Assembly (NCBI GenBank): GCA_024404095.1
Contig: JAKSQO010000031.1
Coordinates: forward strand, 1 to 36,683
Direction of reading: 5' to 3'
Source of the DNA: Clostridia bacterium
Lineage (GTDB): Bacteria > Bacillota > Clostridia > Oscillospirales > Acutalibacteraceae
DNA: 36,683 nucleotides
Under the pieces are notes generated by a model. It saw nothing but the letters and a program-made list of their open reading frames with translations. It made no database searches and was not told the DNA's origin. Below are positions 8,501-15,253 of the stretch, piece by piece. The position numbers and the translations under genes were made by a program. Positions within the stretch are counted from its first letter, which is position 1, and each line of letters opens with the position of its first letter.

Positions 8501-9539
8501 AGTCAACTAATCCTGCTCCAATATGTATTTCATTAATATTTTCACATCCCGCAAAAGGAGAATCATATATTTCAGTAATACTATCAGGAATGGTTATGCT
8601 TGTTAAACCAGTACAATCTTCAAACGCACCTCTCTCTATGCATGTTACGCCATTAGGAATTATTATGTTTATCGAACTGGTATAATGGCTGAATGCATAT
8701 TCACCAATACTTGTAACGCTGTCTGGTATAATTGTATTTTTGCAACCGCATATCAATGTATTTGTAGAGGTTTCTATTATTGCATTACAGTTATTTCTGC
8801 TATCATAAAATGGGTTTTCTGCATCAATTATTATCGATGTAAGGCTATCACACCCAGAAAAAAGACTGGATTCAATAAAAGAAACATTTTGCGGAATAAA
8901 AATATTTCTTACAGCTTTACAATGATAAAAAGCCCCGTCATAAATTGATTCAATATTATCTGGTAAATAAATATTTTTTAACTGTTCACAGTCAGAAAAA
9001 GCATAGGAGTGTATTTCTTTAACGGAATCAGGAATATCAATATATAACAGAGACTTACATCCTGAAAAGACGCTATCAGGAATAACTGTTAAATTTGGAA
9101 GATTAATACTTTTTAATTTTATACAATCCTCAAATGCAGCATCTCCTATTTCAGAAATGGTATCTGGAAGTGTAACCGTTTCAAGGTTTTCACAATCATA
9201 AAAAGCGCGTTCACACAGTCCAGTTATACCATTTTCTATTATAACGGATTTAATTTCAGAATTCCACGAGAAACAAGAATACCATGAATAATTATGATAA
9301 ATTCCAAGCATTCCAGTACCAGTAATTGTAAGTTCTCCAGTGCTATTATCAAAATTCCAATATGCATTTTCGCCACATTGTCCTGTGACTGAAAGCGGAT
9401 AATCTTCTGCTTTTGCCGTAAAAGAAAACGGCATAAACATATCGAATTTTACAATTTCATGTAATGGTGCTGATGTCAAAAGTAAGGAAACAATTACAAT
9501 TATCGCAAAAACTCGTTTGAACACAAAAAACTTTTTCAT
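5547..9539 (-). CDS. Giant BspA-type leucine-rich-repeat surface protein with InlB/Ig-like repeats, cysteine-peptidase-like domain and Big_2 domain
   Basis: A 1330-residue exported protein. Residues 1-45 are a signal peptide. Residues ~50-620 are LRR_5/BspA repeats (recurring pattern of AFxxCxxL and IxIPxxVxxIxxxAF). Residues ~627-930 are two near-identical 152-residue units, each an Ig-like stretch followed by an InlB/Flg_new-type repeat (LNANGGSVSP, SGYTYSGWS). Residues ~937-1125 resemble a papain/C39-like peptidase, with GGHCFGMA (candidate Cys), GGHAVNF (candidate His) and YDNNFP (Asn/Asp). Residues ~1236-1313 are a Big_2 Ig-like domain. The end is a hydrophobic aromatic tail (FMFGWLWY) with no LPxTG. 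AGGAGG precedes the ATG. AT-rich codon use differs from chromosomal neighbours and fits transferred cargo. Likely roles: adhesion or host/bacterial protein interaction. Peptidase activity is inference. Confidence 0.85.
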   Translation of the reverse strand: MKKFFVFKRVFAIIVIVSLLLTSAPLHEIVKFDMFMPFSFTAKAEDYPLSVTGQCGENAYWNFDNSTGELTITGTGMLGIYHNYSWYSCFSWNSEIKSVIIENGITGLCERAFYDCENLETVTLPDTISEIGDAAFEDCIKLKSINLPNLTVIPDSVFSGCKSLLYIDIPDSVKEIHSYAFSDCEQLKNIYLPDNIESIYDGAFYHCKAVRNIFIPQNVSFIESSLFSGCDSLTSIIIDAENPFYDSRNNCNAIIETSTNTLICGCKNTIIPDSVTSIGEYAFSHYTSSINIIIPNGVTCIERGAFEDCTGLTSITIPDSITEIYDSPFAGCENINEIHIGAGLVDYQTDIFRDTQYYNNDTNWENGYLYIDNRLIDIKMEELSDTIEIKNGTISLPGQLYDCQFDANKIKRIILPESLESISSYCFEGFENVNELNIPKNVKYIGESAFWAFKGSINVDSANSFFSSENGILYDKNKTQLIFFPKLSELTEYEIPSSVCNIKSNPFWWNDYLCKIIVSPNLKTIATQSFGGIRNLEIAVFRDGVEYIDYHAFEECENLTTIYLPKSIKSIDTGAFYCMDGKNCNTSLTDVYYEGTEEEWQATGIDFDWYGTYEPIIIHYNSSYDETNDTTNPTGSISSTNNVAASQTVTLSLSDNVGVAGYYWGTSSTYSNNTYTATSSSSVNKTMSSSGTYYLTVKDTSGNVSSNYSITFYKTTLNANGGSVSPTSVLTKSGNTFTFPTPTRSGYTYSGWSTSGTATSGVTTLKPTSNSTYYAVWTQNDTTKPTGSISSTNNVAASQTVTLSLSDNVGVAGYYWGTSSTYSNNTYTATSSSSVNKTMSSSGTYYLTVKDTSGNVSSNYSITFYKTTLNANGGSVSPTSVLTKSNNTFSFPTPTKSGYTYSGWSTSSTATSGVTTLKPTSNSTYYAVWQSTVNIYNLGEETYSFDNYGDSDSPGGHCFGMAVTSSGYYLGTLSKSIINGNDSTALYSFKDTSVVRKPICYYLQIQGPGAEQDSMVAGGSIDLTGYINTESDWNSCVNYVKNHQFDNTGKLNVGMWFAYSGGHAVNFLYYKEVNGQQRIYVYDNNFPETETYYYLASDGYIHQAPYETSYQGIIGMDLMDVDSYFELAPEFKRNRYIYADKNEIVVEGASVYNMKCSGEYSDYVMFEIPENVNEVSIKPLKNDASFTYFDETYSFNEIDTKTYGTLKVKTKDSSPSIEDDFQIINEPDAAKINLPKNVTMDYKAELHLDRKYTNMELLKNCSVSFTSSNPEVAEVDGYGNVTSHKVGQTVITCKVINPNGNVYEDSCTVKVRYNFFQWILNLFMFGWLWY
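6749..7660 (-). repeat. Tandem 456-bp intragenic duplication
   Basis: Two adjacent units of 456 bp (152 codons) inside the surface-protein gene, nearly identical in DNA; for example the same 'accgcataatatgtgctg' string ends near 6774 and 7230. High DNA identity points to recent duplication and possible copy-number variation. Confidence 0.85.
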
Positions 9540-9689
9540 AATAATTCCTCCTAAATTTCTATTTTAAATTATAGCTACAATATTATTAAAAAGCAATATA
9601 CAAAATTATTAAAATTTAGAAAAATACCTGTTTTTTATAATTAAATTATACATTAGCACCGTGTAAAATTTGTGAATGTGATTTTACCT

Positions 9690-9884
9690 TTATTTAATCA
9701 ACAAGTCATTCAATGTTATACCCATCAGCTCACAGATTTTTTGTAGATTCCGCGCATTCGACATACTGTCGCCCATTTCATAATGTGCTATTGCAGAGCG
9801 GTCAAGACCGAGCGCATCCGCTATCTGCTGCTGTGTTAAGTCTGCCGCTAATCGAGCGCGTTTAAAATTTTCCGCAAAACTCAT
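9690..9884 (-). CDS. Xre/Cro-C1-type HTH transcriptional regulator
   Basis: A 64-residue single-domain helix-turn-helix protein: five helices with the TQQQIADALGLDRSAIAHYE core at residues ~17-36. Start taken at the ATG at 9884 because AGGTTTTT-side GGAGG (9890-9894) sits just upstream; an in-frame upstream ATG would add 19 residues unlike the family. It is transcribed from a promoter whose expected start coincides with a 22-bp hairpin. Such small Xre repressors typically control lysogeny-like or conjugation genes of mobile elements. The target here is likely its own promoter and the leftward or rightward element genes; inference. Confidence 0.85.
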   Translation of the reverse strand: MSFAENFKRARLAADLTQQQIADALGLDRSAIAHYEMGDSMSNARNLQKICELMGITLNDLLIK

Positions 9885-9956
9885 AAAAACCTCCGTAAAA
9901 ATAAAAATGCGCCCAGCCGAAGCTGAACGCACGAAAAACACATAGCTCCGTTTGCT

Positions 9957-10002
9957 GCGACGCTAACCGAGATACTTTACTAAAGTATCTCGGTTAGGTC
10001 GC
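9957..10002. promoter_or_regulatory. 22-bp hairpin/palindrome upstream of the Xre regulator
   Basis: Seventeen perfectly paired bases (9963-9979 with 9981-9997) around a single central C, extended by GCGAC/GTCGC with one bulged G. It lies at the predicted transcription start of the minus-strand regulator, so it is either an extended operator dyad or a 5'-terminal mRNA stem-loop. Confidence 0.8.
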
Positions 10003-10009
10003 ATAATGT

Positions 10010-10038
10010 ATTCTATCACACATAAATAATAAATGCAA
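10010..10038 (-). promoter_or_regulatory. Promoter of the Xre regulator
   Basis: Minus strand TTGCAT (10033-10038), 17-bp spacer, TAGAAT (10010-10015). Transcription would begin around 10003, at the edge of the long hairpin. Confidence 0.65.
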
Positions 10039-10140
10039 TAGTATAAGAAAATACAAGTTGAAATGTATGCATTTAACTAACCAGATTTAAATTTCTATCA
10101 TATTACATATTGTATTATAGATTACCCAAGGTAAAAAGAG

Positions 10141-10615
10141 CAGAATCAGCACAGACCCGTTATATGATTCTGGCGGCAATTAGGATAACGATGTTATCAG
10201 AATTGACATTGTGCATCTGCATCAACGACGTGCAGGCTCAAAGCGTAATATACGCAGTCGTTTTCCCTCAGCACAACAGCGATTAGTACTGCACACAGAT
10301 GTGGAAAGCCGCTGTTGTTCCCTCGTCCGTTTCTATTTCATAACTCGTTGTGAGAGCTTTTGAAATACCGTGGTTATTCGTCGAAAATCGGGCGAATAAC
10401 CAACGGTAACCGCAAATGGACAGATAAAGGCAGAAAATAAACAGGAAAACTGCAGAGAAAAAGCTGTTTAGAGAGGGCTGTCGAAATCGTCTTAATAGGC
10501 GTTACAACATTTTTGTTGTATTGGTTGTCGGCACTGTTCCCCCGACAATATGGTTTCACCATAGTCTGCAAGTCAGACCCTCAGAACATTTGACCAACGC
10601 CGCAAATGACTGGCG
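10141..10615. ncRNA. Stem-rich non-coding region, candidate large structured RNA or origin
   Basis: No convincing coding region in ~640 bp upstream of the recombinase gene. Short stems follow each other closely: 10141-10147/10166-10172, 10184-10189/10193-10198, 10217-10221/10230-10234, 10243-10247/10251-10255, 10273-10281/10310-10318, 10367-10380/10393-10407 (14 bp with one bulge), 10503-10509/10514-10520, 10525-10531/10542-10548, 10564-10568/10574-10578, 10598-10601/10612-10615. Base composition is more GC-rich than the flanks. It might be a large ornate RNA of the kind found on mobile elements (ROOL- or GOLLD-like in size), or a replication or transfer origin. The strand is not determined and the family is not recognised. 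Confidence 0.45.
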
Positions 10616-10669
10616 ATTCTGCACATAAAGGATAATCACAACTATCAACCGATAAAGAGGTGAAAATGA

Positions 10670-11668
10670 ATGTCAAGAAGTACCGAGAGACGCAAGCCTG
10701 TAGGCTCAAAAAAGAAGAAAAACGCTATATCATATATGATACAGGATGCTAATAATTTCTTTTCAAATAAGTACAAGAATAATGTTACCTCATCTTCATA
10801 TAAAAAACATTTTAAACAGTTTGTTGTATGGTGTCGTGATACTTATAAATGTAAAACAACTGATGATTGTAAAAAACATATACAGGATTATGTTGACTAT
10901 CTTGTTGAGAATGGTAAAACCCCGAGCACGATACACACATACATAGCACCCATATGCAGTTACTTTGATATGAATATGGGTGAGATTGAAAAGCCCAGTC
11001 GCTGCACATCTGATTACACACGCGGACGAGCCAAACCAAACAAATATGACAGAGCCGACCAGCAATATGATAATGCCGATTATTCGTATGTTGCAAATTT
11101 TCAAAAAATGGTGGGAATTCGCCGAGCAGAGTTAAAGCATCTGACCTTTGATTGCTTTGTAAAAGATGAACGAGGATATTACTGCATACTTGTTAAAAGA
11201 GGTAAAGGCGGTAAAAAACAACTACAGCGCATTCTTCCAGAAGATGTTGAAGCCGTACGTGCATATTTCACAACCCCCGGTGATGGGCGTATGTTTACCG
11301 CTTCACAGTTCAGCTCTCATATGGATTATCATCACTTACGAGCGGAACAGGCAAAACGAGCATATCAGCATTATTATAACCGCATACATAACGCCGACGG
11401 AAGCTTAAACGAAACAGAAGCTCAAAAGCTTCGTTCGGAGATTCAGCATAGATGGAACAAATACAACCGTGACCCCAAAACGGGCAAAGCAAAATCTCTG
11501 CCCGAAATGAGTGGCATGTATAAACTACGTGGTAAAAACAGAGAATTAGCCGTAAAAAATGGTTTACCCGTTGAATATGATAAGCTTTGTGTTTTGGCTA
11601 CGTCAATCTATCACCTATCGCACTGGCGTAATGATGTTACAATTGCATCGTATCTGCTTGCAGTATAA
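10670..11668 (+). CDS. Atypical tyrosine-recombinase-like protein
   Basis: A 332-residue protein related to phage-type tyrosine recombinases. Residues ~20-110 resemble a SAM-like core-binding domain (VTSSSYKKHFKQFVVWC...; STIHTYIAPICSYFD). The catalytic half shows GIRRAELKHLTF (R151/R152, box I Arg), a beta-hairpin Lys region (KRGKGGKK), YHHLRAEQ (H222-x-R224, box II-like) and a terminal HLSHWRNDVTIASYLL (H318, Y328). About 90 residues separate the HxxR-like motif and the terminal H, against about 20-25 in typical integrases, so there is an insertion or the true box II is the KLRGKNREL stretch at 285. GAGG lies nine bases before the ATG. It has its own terminator. Possible roles: resolution of replicating forms or a second integration activity. 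Confidence 0.75.
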   Translation: MSRSTERRKPVGSKKKKNAISYMIQDANNFFSNKYKNNVTSSSYKKHFKQFVVWCRDTYKCKTTDDCKKHIQDYVDYLVENGKTPSTIHTYIAPICSYFDMNMGEIEKPSRCTSDYTRGRAKPNKYDRADQQYDNADYSYVANFQKMVGIRRAELKHLTFDCFVKDERGYYCILVKRGKGGKKQLQRILPEDVEAVRAYFTTPGDGRMFTASQFSSHMDYHHLRAEQAKRAYQHYYNRIHNADGSLNETEAQKLRSEIQHRWNKYNRDPKTGKAKSLPEMSGMYKLRGKNRELAVKNGLPVEYDKLCVLATSIYHLSHWRNDVTIASYLLAV

Positions 11669-11674
11669 AAATAT

Positions 11675-11706
11675 ACCTCTGGAGGCAAAATCCGGAGGTG
11701 CTTTTT
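11675..11706 (+). terminator. Terminator of the recombinase-like gene
   Basis: Eight-bp stem ACCTCTGG/CCGGAGGT (11675-11682 and 11692-11699, one T-G pair) followed by GCTTTTT, seven bases behind the stop codon. Confidence 0.8.
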
Positions 11707-11708
11707 GA

Positions 11709-11760
11709 TGAAATGTTGCAGATTTTGATACAGAAATGCTGCAGATTCTGCAACATTTCA
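11709..11760. repeat. Inverted and direct repeats upstream of the repL-like gene
   Basis: A perfect 14-bp inverted repeat (11709-11722 and 11747-11760). Inside it, an imperfect ~22-bp direct repeat AAATGyTGCAGATTyTG occurs twice (from 11711 and 11734). Probably protein-binding sites or part of an origin. Confidence 0.6.
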
Positions 11761-11847
11761 AAATGCCCTCAACGCCTTGATGCTCTAAGGCTACAAGGGG
11801 TTTTAGGCGTAATCCTCTTAGGTTTTAGTTTACTATACCCAAAGCTA

Positions 11848-11904
11848 TACGGCGTAAATAAAGAAATACGGCGTAAAAACAGAGTTACGTCGTAAAAAAA
11901 GAAT
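11848..11904 (+). repeat. Three tandem 19-bp iterons, candidate replication origin
   Basis: TACGGCGTAAATAAAGAAA, TACGGCGTAAAAACAGAGT and TACGTCGTAAAAAAAGAAT start at 11848, 11867 and 11886, an exact 19-bp period. A further partial copy (TTAGGCGTAA) lies near 11813. They lie ~230 bp upstream of a RepL-like gene, as iterons of plasmid origins do. Confidence 0.7.
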
Positions 11905-11932
11905 CACAAATGAAATTTAGCTATTTTAAACT

Positions 11933-11974
11933 GAGAGCGAAAAATTAAAGCATTTTTTCGCCCTCAACGGAGTT
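11933..11974. terminator. A/T-cored hairpin in the leader before repL
   Basis: GAG-a-GCGAAAAA pairs with TTTTTTCGC-c-CTC around an 8-nt loop (about 11933-11964). It may be a terminator or attenuator. The rest of 11669-12135 holds only the repeats listed here and a promoter, with no credible gene. Confidence 0.5.
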
Positions 11975-12080
11975 GAAAAAACAAACACCTTTTCATATAA
12001 AAGACAAAGCCGCACAAGAACTCTTTTATGTCTGTATATAAACCCATCGAATTCTTCTATTAATTTTAATTTAAAAACTA

Positions 12081-12108
12081 TTGTTAATAACAAATAACAT
12101 ATTATTAT
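12081..12108 (+). promoter_or_regulatory. Promoter of the repL-like operon with dyad at -35
   Basis: TTGTTA (12081-12086), 16-bp spacer, TATTAT (12103-12108). The -35 box is the left half of the palindrome TTGTTA-A-TAACAA (12081-12093), a possible repressor site. Confidence 0.5.
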
Positions 12109-12135
12109 AAATGCACAAAAAGAAGGAATGTTTTA

Positions 12136-12681
12136 ATGAATACAACAAATTATGATGAATCATCTCAAACCCAAATTACATCAACAGGATTATTGCTTAT
12201 TGACCCGGACAGTGGCGAAGTAAAATCTGATGTTAAAAAGAAACGGTACGGCCCACATTTCTGGAGATTATATCTACAAGGATTATTATGTGCCCTCGGT
12301 AAATTAAATCTTACACTGTTAGACGTTTTATGCTTTATAATTGAAAATATCAGCTTAAGTGATAATACCTGTAGCTTTACGCAAACAGAAATTGCAAAAG
12401 CACTTTCGTTATCGCGTGCTACCGTTGGCAGACATCTTGAAACACTTGAAGCTGCCGGATTCATCAAAAAAATCCGTAATGGTAAATATATGGTAAATCC
12501 TGAAATTATGTTATATGACATTTCTGAAGGTAATACCCAGTACAATATTTTGATGCGTATGTATTATGACAACGAACCAATAACTGATACGCATAGCAAA
12601 CCCAAGCATTGTAAAACCAAGCACACGAAGGCTAATACAGAAAAACGCAAACAAAAGAAAGCGGGCGATAATAATGGCTAA
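12136..12681 (+). CDS. RepL-like plasmid replication initiator (winged helix)
   Basis: A 181-residue protein. Residues ~40-145 match the pattern of Firmicute RepL initiators: an aromatic-rich FWRLYLQGLLCALGKL start, then a winged helix with TQTEIAKALSLSRATVGRHL as the HTH, and a wing ending GKYMVNPEIML, the RNG-x-YM-x-NP signature typical of the family. The C-terminus is a Lys-rich tail. AAGGAATG precedes the ATG. Three 19-bp iterons lie upstream and a Toprim protein gene overlaps downstream by 8 bp, which supports a replication operon for a plasmid-like element. A plain transcription regulator is the alternative. Confidence 0.75.
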   Translation: MNTTNYDESSQTQITSTGLLLIDPDSGEVKSDVKKKRYGPHFWRLYLQGLLCALGKLNLTLLDVLCFIIENISLSDNTCSFTQTEIAKALSLSRATVGRHLETLEAAGFIKKIRNGKYMVNPEIMLYDISEGNTQYNILMRMYYDNEPITDTHSKPKHCKTKHTKANTEKRKQKKAGDNNG

Positions 12682-13561
12682 AGTAGGTTCAGATATGATA
12701 CGAAGAGCAAGACAAGCTGATTTGTATAATTATCTACTGGAAAAACATCCTGAAACAGTTAAACAAATAGGCTGCAATGTACTGCAAAATTGTGAACACG
12801 ATAGCCTTCAAATTGTCAAAGGGCACGGCTACAATCGTTTCAGCAATGGAGAACACGGCAATGCCATAGATTATCTTATGCGATATCTCGACTTTGATTT
12901 TGTTTCTGCTGTTAAAGAATTATTAGACTTTGCACCTGACATTGATGAGTTACCATATGATAGTACAGATTATGAGTCTGATAAAAATTACACTCATTTT
13001 GTTTTAGAATTATCAGATGGCTCCGAGCTTCCGGCACCTACCGACGGAACATACAGCAGAGCCTTTGCATATCTCACAAAAACCAGAGCAATACCGGCAG
13101 ATACGGTTAATAATCTTATGCACAACAAACTTCTTTACGAAGATGAAAAGCACAATGCTGTGTTTGCATATATGAATTTTGCTGAAATCGTTGGCACTTG
13201 TTCCGGCATTAGATATAAGCAATGCATTGGGCAAGGCTACTGGGTATTCAATGCAGATATTACTCATCAAAAGCTTTATATCTGCGAAAGTGCGATTGAC
13301 GCTATATCTCTTTACTGTTTATTAAAAGACGATACTGCTACATACGTTTCCGTTGCAGGAGCACATAAATATTCTGCAGTCATTAGTGCTATGGAAGATA
13401 TTTCGATATTTCAAGGCTACGACTCACAGGTGTTTTTGGCTTTCGATAACGACGAAGCAGGTGACACTGCATACAATACATTAAAAACAGACTATCCTGA
13501 ATTATTAAGAATTATTCCCAAATTAAAAGATTGGAACGATGACATCAGGGCTCACAAGTAA
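12674..13561 (+). CDS. DUF3991/Toprim-domain protein (primase-like)
   Basis: A 295-residue protein of the type found on Firmicute plasmids and conjugative elements. Residues 1-85 resemble the CHC2-like domain of DnaG primases without its zinc cysteines (NRFSNGEHGNAIDYLMRYL). Residues 128-195 match DUF3991 (AFAYLTKTRAIPADTVNNLM). Residues 200-290 form a Toprim fold with the invariant Glu (E205 in YICESAIDA) and the D-x-D pair (D258, D260 in AFDNDEAG). It starts inside the end of the RepL-like gene (8-bp overlap), so translation is coupled. Likely role: priming or nucleic-acid processing during element replication. Enzymatic activity is inferred. Confidence 0.8.
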   Translation: MAKVGSDMIRRARQADLYNYLLEKHPETVKQIGCNVLQNCEHDSLQIVKGHGYNRFSNGEHGNAIDYLMRYLDFDFVSAVKELLDFAPDIDELPYDSTDYESDKNYTHFVLELSDGSELPAPTDGTYSRAFAYLTKTRAIPADTVNNLMHNKLLYEDEKHNAVFAYMNFAEIVGTCSGIRYKQCIGQGYWVFNADITHQKLYICESAIDAISLYCLLKDDTATYVSVAGAHKYSAVISAMEDISIFQGYDSQVFLAFDNDEAGDTAYNTLKTDYPELLRIIPKLKDWNDDIRAHK

Positions 13562-13578
13562 TATAAAACCAACAGTTT

Positions 13579-13610
13579 CCCCGCTACGCAATTGAGCATA
13601 GCGGGGTTTT
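13579..13610. terminator. Terminator between Toprim gene and integrase
   Basis: Stem CCCCGCTA/TAGCGGGG (13579-13586 and 13599-13606) followed by TTTT on the plus strand; it separates two convergent genes. Confidence 0.85.
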
Positions 13611-13611
13611 A

Positions 13612-15138
13612 TCATTCTGCGGAAGTAATATCAAAAATTTCATCATGACCGTCCTCAAAAGTGAATTTTAAAAGTTTTAGGTCACTGCTGTCAGATATCA
13701 ATTCTTTTTTTACAACCTTAATAGAAGGAATATTTCCGGCTGATATATCATCATACATAAGTTTTATTTTTGAAGCAACTTCAGCTATTTCATCTCCTGA
13801 TACTGTATACATTCTCGGTGTTGATGAAATTGTTTCCGATAGTTTTTCTTCATAATATACAGTATCAAGCTCAACTGGTTTTGGGGCAAAAATGTCTTTC
13901 AAGCGCTCTTTGGTTCTATCTTCAAGTTGCTTGTTATCAGTACTGATATAATACTGCCTTGTGGTCTCAAGCTTTTCGTGACCCATCATTTCACACAGCA
14001 TCATATCATCGATATTATTTATAGCGCAAGTTGTTGCATAGGTATGTCTCAGCCAATGAAAATGAAGCTCAATGCCTAATTCGTCTTTGACCCTCTTTAC
14101 GGCATACTTCGTGCTGTTGCCAGTCAGAAGTTCGCCATTTTTCTTTCGATTTACAAAATCGCCACCAATAATTTCTTTATCATTATCTATGGTATCATAA
14201 ACATGCTCTATGTTTTTATATCCTTTACCGTATTCTTCTTTGTTCTTTTTCTGTTCTTTGGAAAAATTATACAAGTATCGCTGTAAAACTTCAGGCATTA
14301 TAATGTAACGGGTGGACTTCTTGGTTTTAGGTGGACAAAGTTGATACAGACCTTTGTCATACATTAGCTGACGATTAACATATATTCGTCCAGACCCAAA
14401 ATCTATATTCGACCATCTGAGTGCAAAAATTTCACCTTTTCGCATACCTGTATATCGTGCAAGCATAAAAGCAGTCAAAAGATGTGCATCGCCCTTTGAC
14501 AGAAGCTGCTCCATCTGATATAATTCGATATCAGAGTATGTTACAATTCCATCTTTCGGGATATCACTTCTTTTTCGTTCAGGCATTTTAAGCCTTTTTT
14601 CTTCTACAAACATTTTATTATACTTATCAAGGGAAATCCACTCATGTCGATAAGCGTAGCCGAATATCAGATAGAAAAATTTGATAAAACTTTCGAGATA
14701 CTCATACGTATATGTTCCTGTATTGTATTTACCGAGAACAAATTCATACATATCTTGAATGGTTATAGCATTTATTCTCTTGTCTTTAAACACTTCAGAA
14801 ATGTGGTTTCGCCAAACGCTGTCGTGCTTTCTTAATGTGCTGGCGGCTTTTGATTTAGCTTCTTCTGAGTTACAAAAGGATTCATAAACCTTTCCCAAAG
14901 TCAACTTACTTACCGCACCATAACCGCCACTATCTGCTACAAGTTGATTCCAAAGTGCGGTTCTTGCATCATAGGCTGATTCTGCTGTCAAGAATGCTTT
15001 TCCTGTATCGTCAGTTTTTCGCTTGAAATCAACCTTTTTACCATTAGGTAGCGTTTTATTTAGCCTAAACTGCCACGGACCGTTTTTATGCTTTCCGTCC
15101 TTATATACAAGCGTTACACCTTCATATTTGCTTGGCAT
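13612..15138 (-). CDS. int: Tyrosine-recombinase integrase of the element
   Basis: A 508-residue site-specific integrase that would join the element to the rbr 3' end. Residues ~8-65 are an AP2-like arm-binding domain, residues ~80-180 a SAM-like core-binding domain, residues ~200-400 the catalytic domain. All active-site residues are visible: R233 (TGMRKGE), H361/R364 in HWLRHTYAT, H387 (MMGHEKL) and the nucleophile Tyr at 396/397 (TTRQYY). About 100 residues follow the catalytic Tyr, ending in a segment like DUF-type integrase tails. GGGAGGAA lies upstream of the ATG. Its promoter region directly adjoins the duplicated rbr end, the normal place for an integrase next to its attachment site. 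Confidence 0.93.
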   Translation of the reverse strand: MPSKYEGVTLVYKDGKHKNGPWQFRLNKTLPNGKKVDFKRKTDDTGKAFLTAESAYDARTALWNQLVADSGGYGAVSKLTLGKVYESFCNSEEAKSKAASTLRKHDSVWRNHISEVFKDKRINAITIQDMYEFVLGKYNTGTYTYEYLESFIKFFYLIFGYAYRHEWISLDKYNKMFVEEKRLKMPERKRSDIPKDGIVTYSDIELYQMEQLLSKGDAHLLTAFMLARYTGMRKGEIFALRWSNIDFGSGRIYVNRQLMYDKGLYQLCPPKTKKSTRYIIMPEVLQRYLYNFSKEQKKNKEEYGKGYKNIEHVYDTIDNDKEIIGGDFVNRKKNGELLTGNSTKYAVKRVKDELGIELHFHWLRHTYATTCAINNIDDMMLCEMMGHEKLETTRQYYISTDNKQLEDRTKERLKDIFAPKPVELDTVYYEEKLSETISSTPRMYTVSGDEIAEVASKIKLMYDDISAGNIPSIKVVKKELISDSSDLKLLKFTFEDGHDEIFDITSAE

Positions 15139-15169
15139 TTAGCATTCCTCCCTATGTTTCGTTTGCCAC

Positions 15170-15205
15170 ATTATATGGCAGAAATAGCGGAATGTCAAGC
15201 GGAAT
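15170..15205 (-). promoter_or_regulatory. Consensus promoter of int with flanking direct repeats
   Basis: Minus strand TTGACA (15193-15198), 17-bp spacer, TATAAT (15170-15175): a full consensus. AGCGGAAT occurs twice (15186-15193 and 15198-15205, 12-bp period) across the -35 box, suggesting a repressor or integrase arm site. Confidence 0.8.
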
Positions 15206-15253
15206 ATATTTTAAAACTCATTGATATTACTATAAATTTAACAATAACTTCAA

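Noticed and set aside
9663..9687. GTAAAAT/ATTTTAC dyad behind the Xre gene as terminator
   Set aside because: Only AT-rich 7-bp stem, 11-nt loop and no T-run; too weak to call.
10374..10571. 65-residue minus-strand open frame in the stem-rich region
   Set aside because: No ribosome binding site, composition not protein-like, and it crosses several hairpins.
11698..11895. 65-residue open frame
   Set aside because: It starts inside the terminator tail and runs through inverted repeats and iterons; no ribosome binding site.
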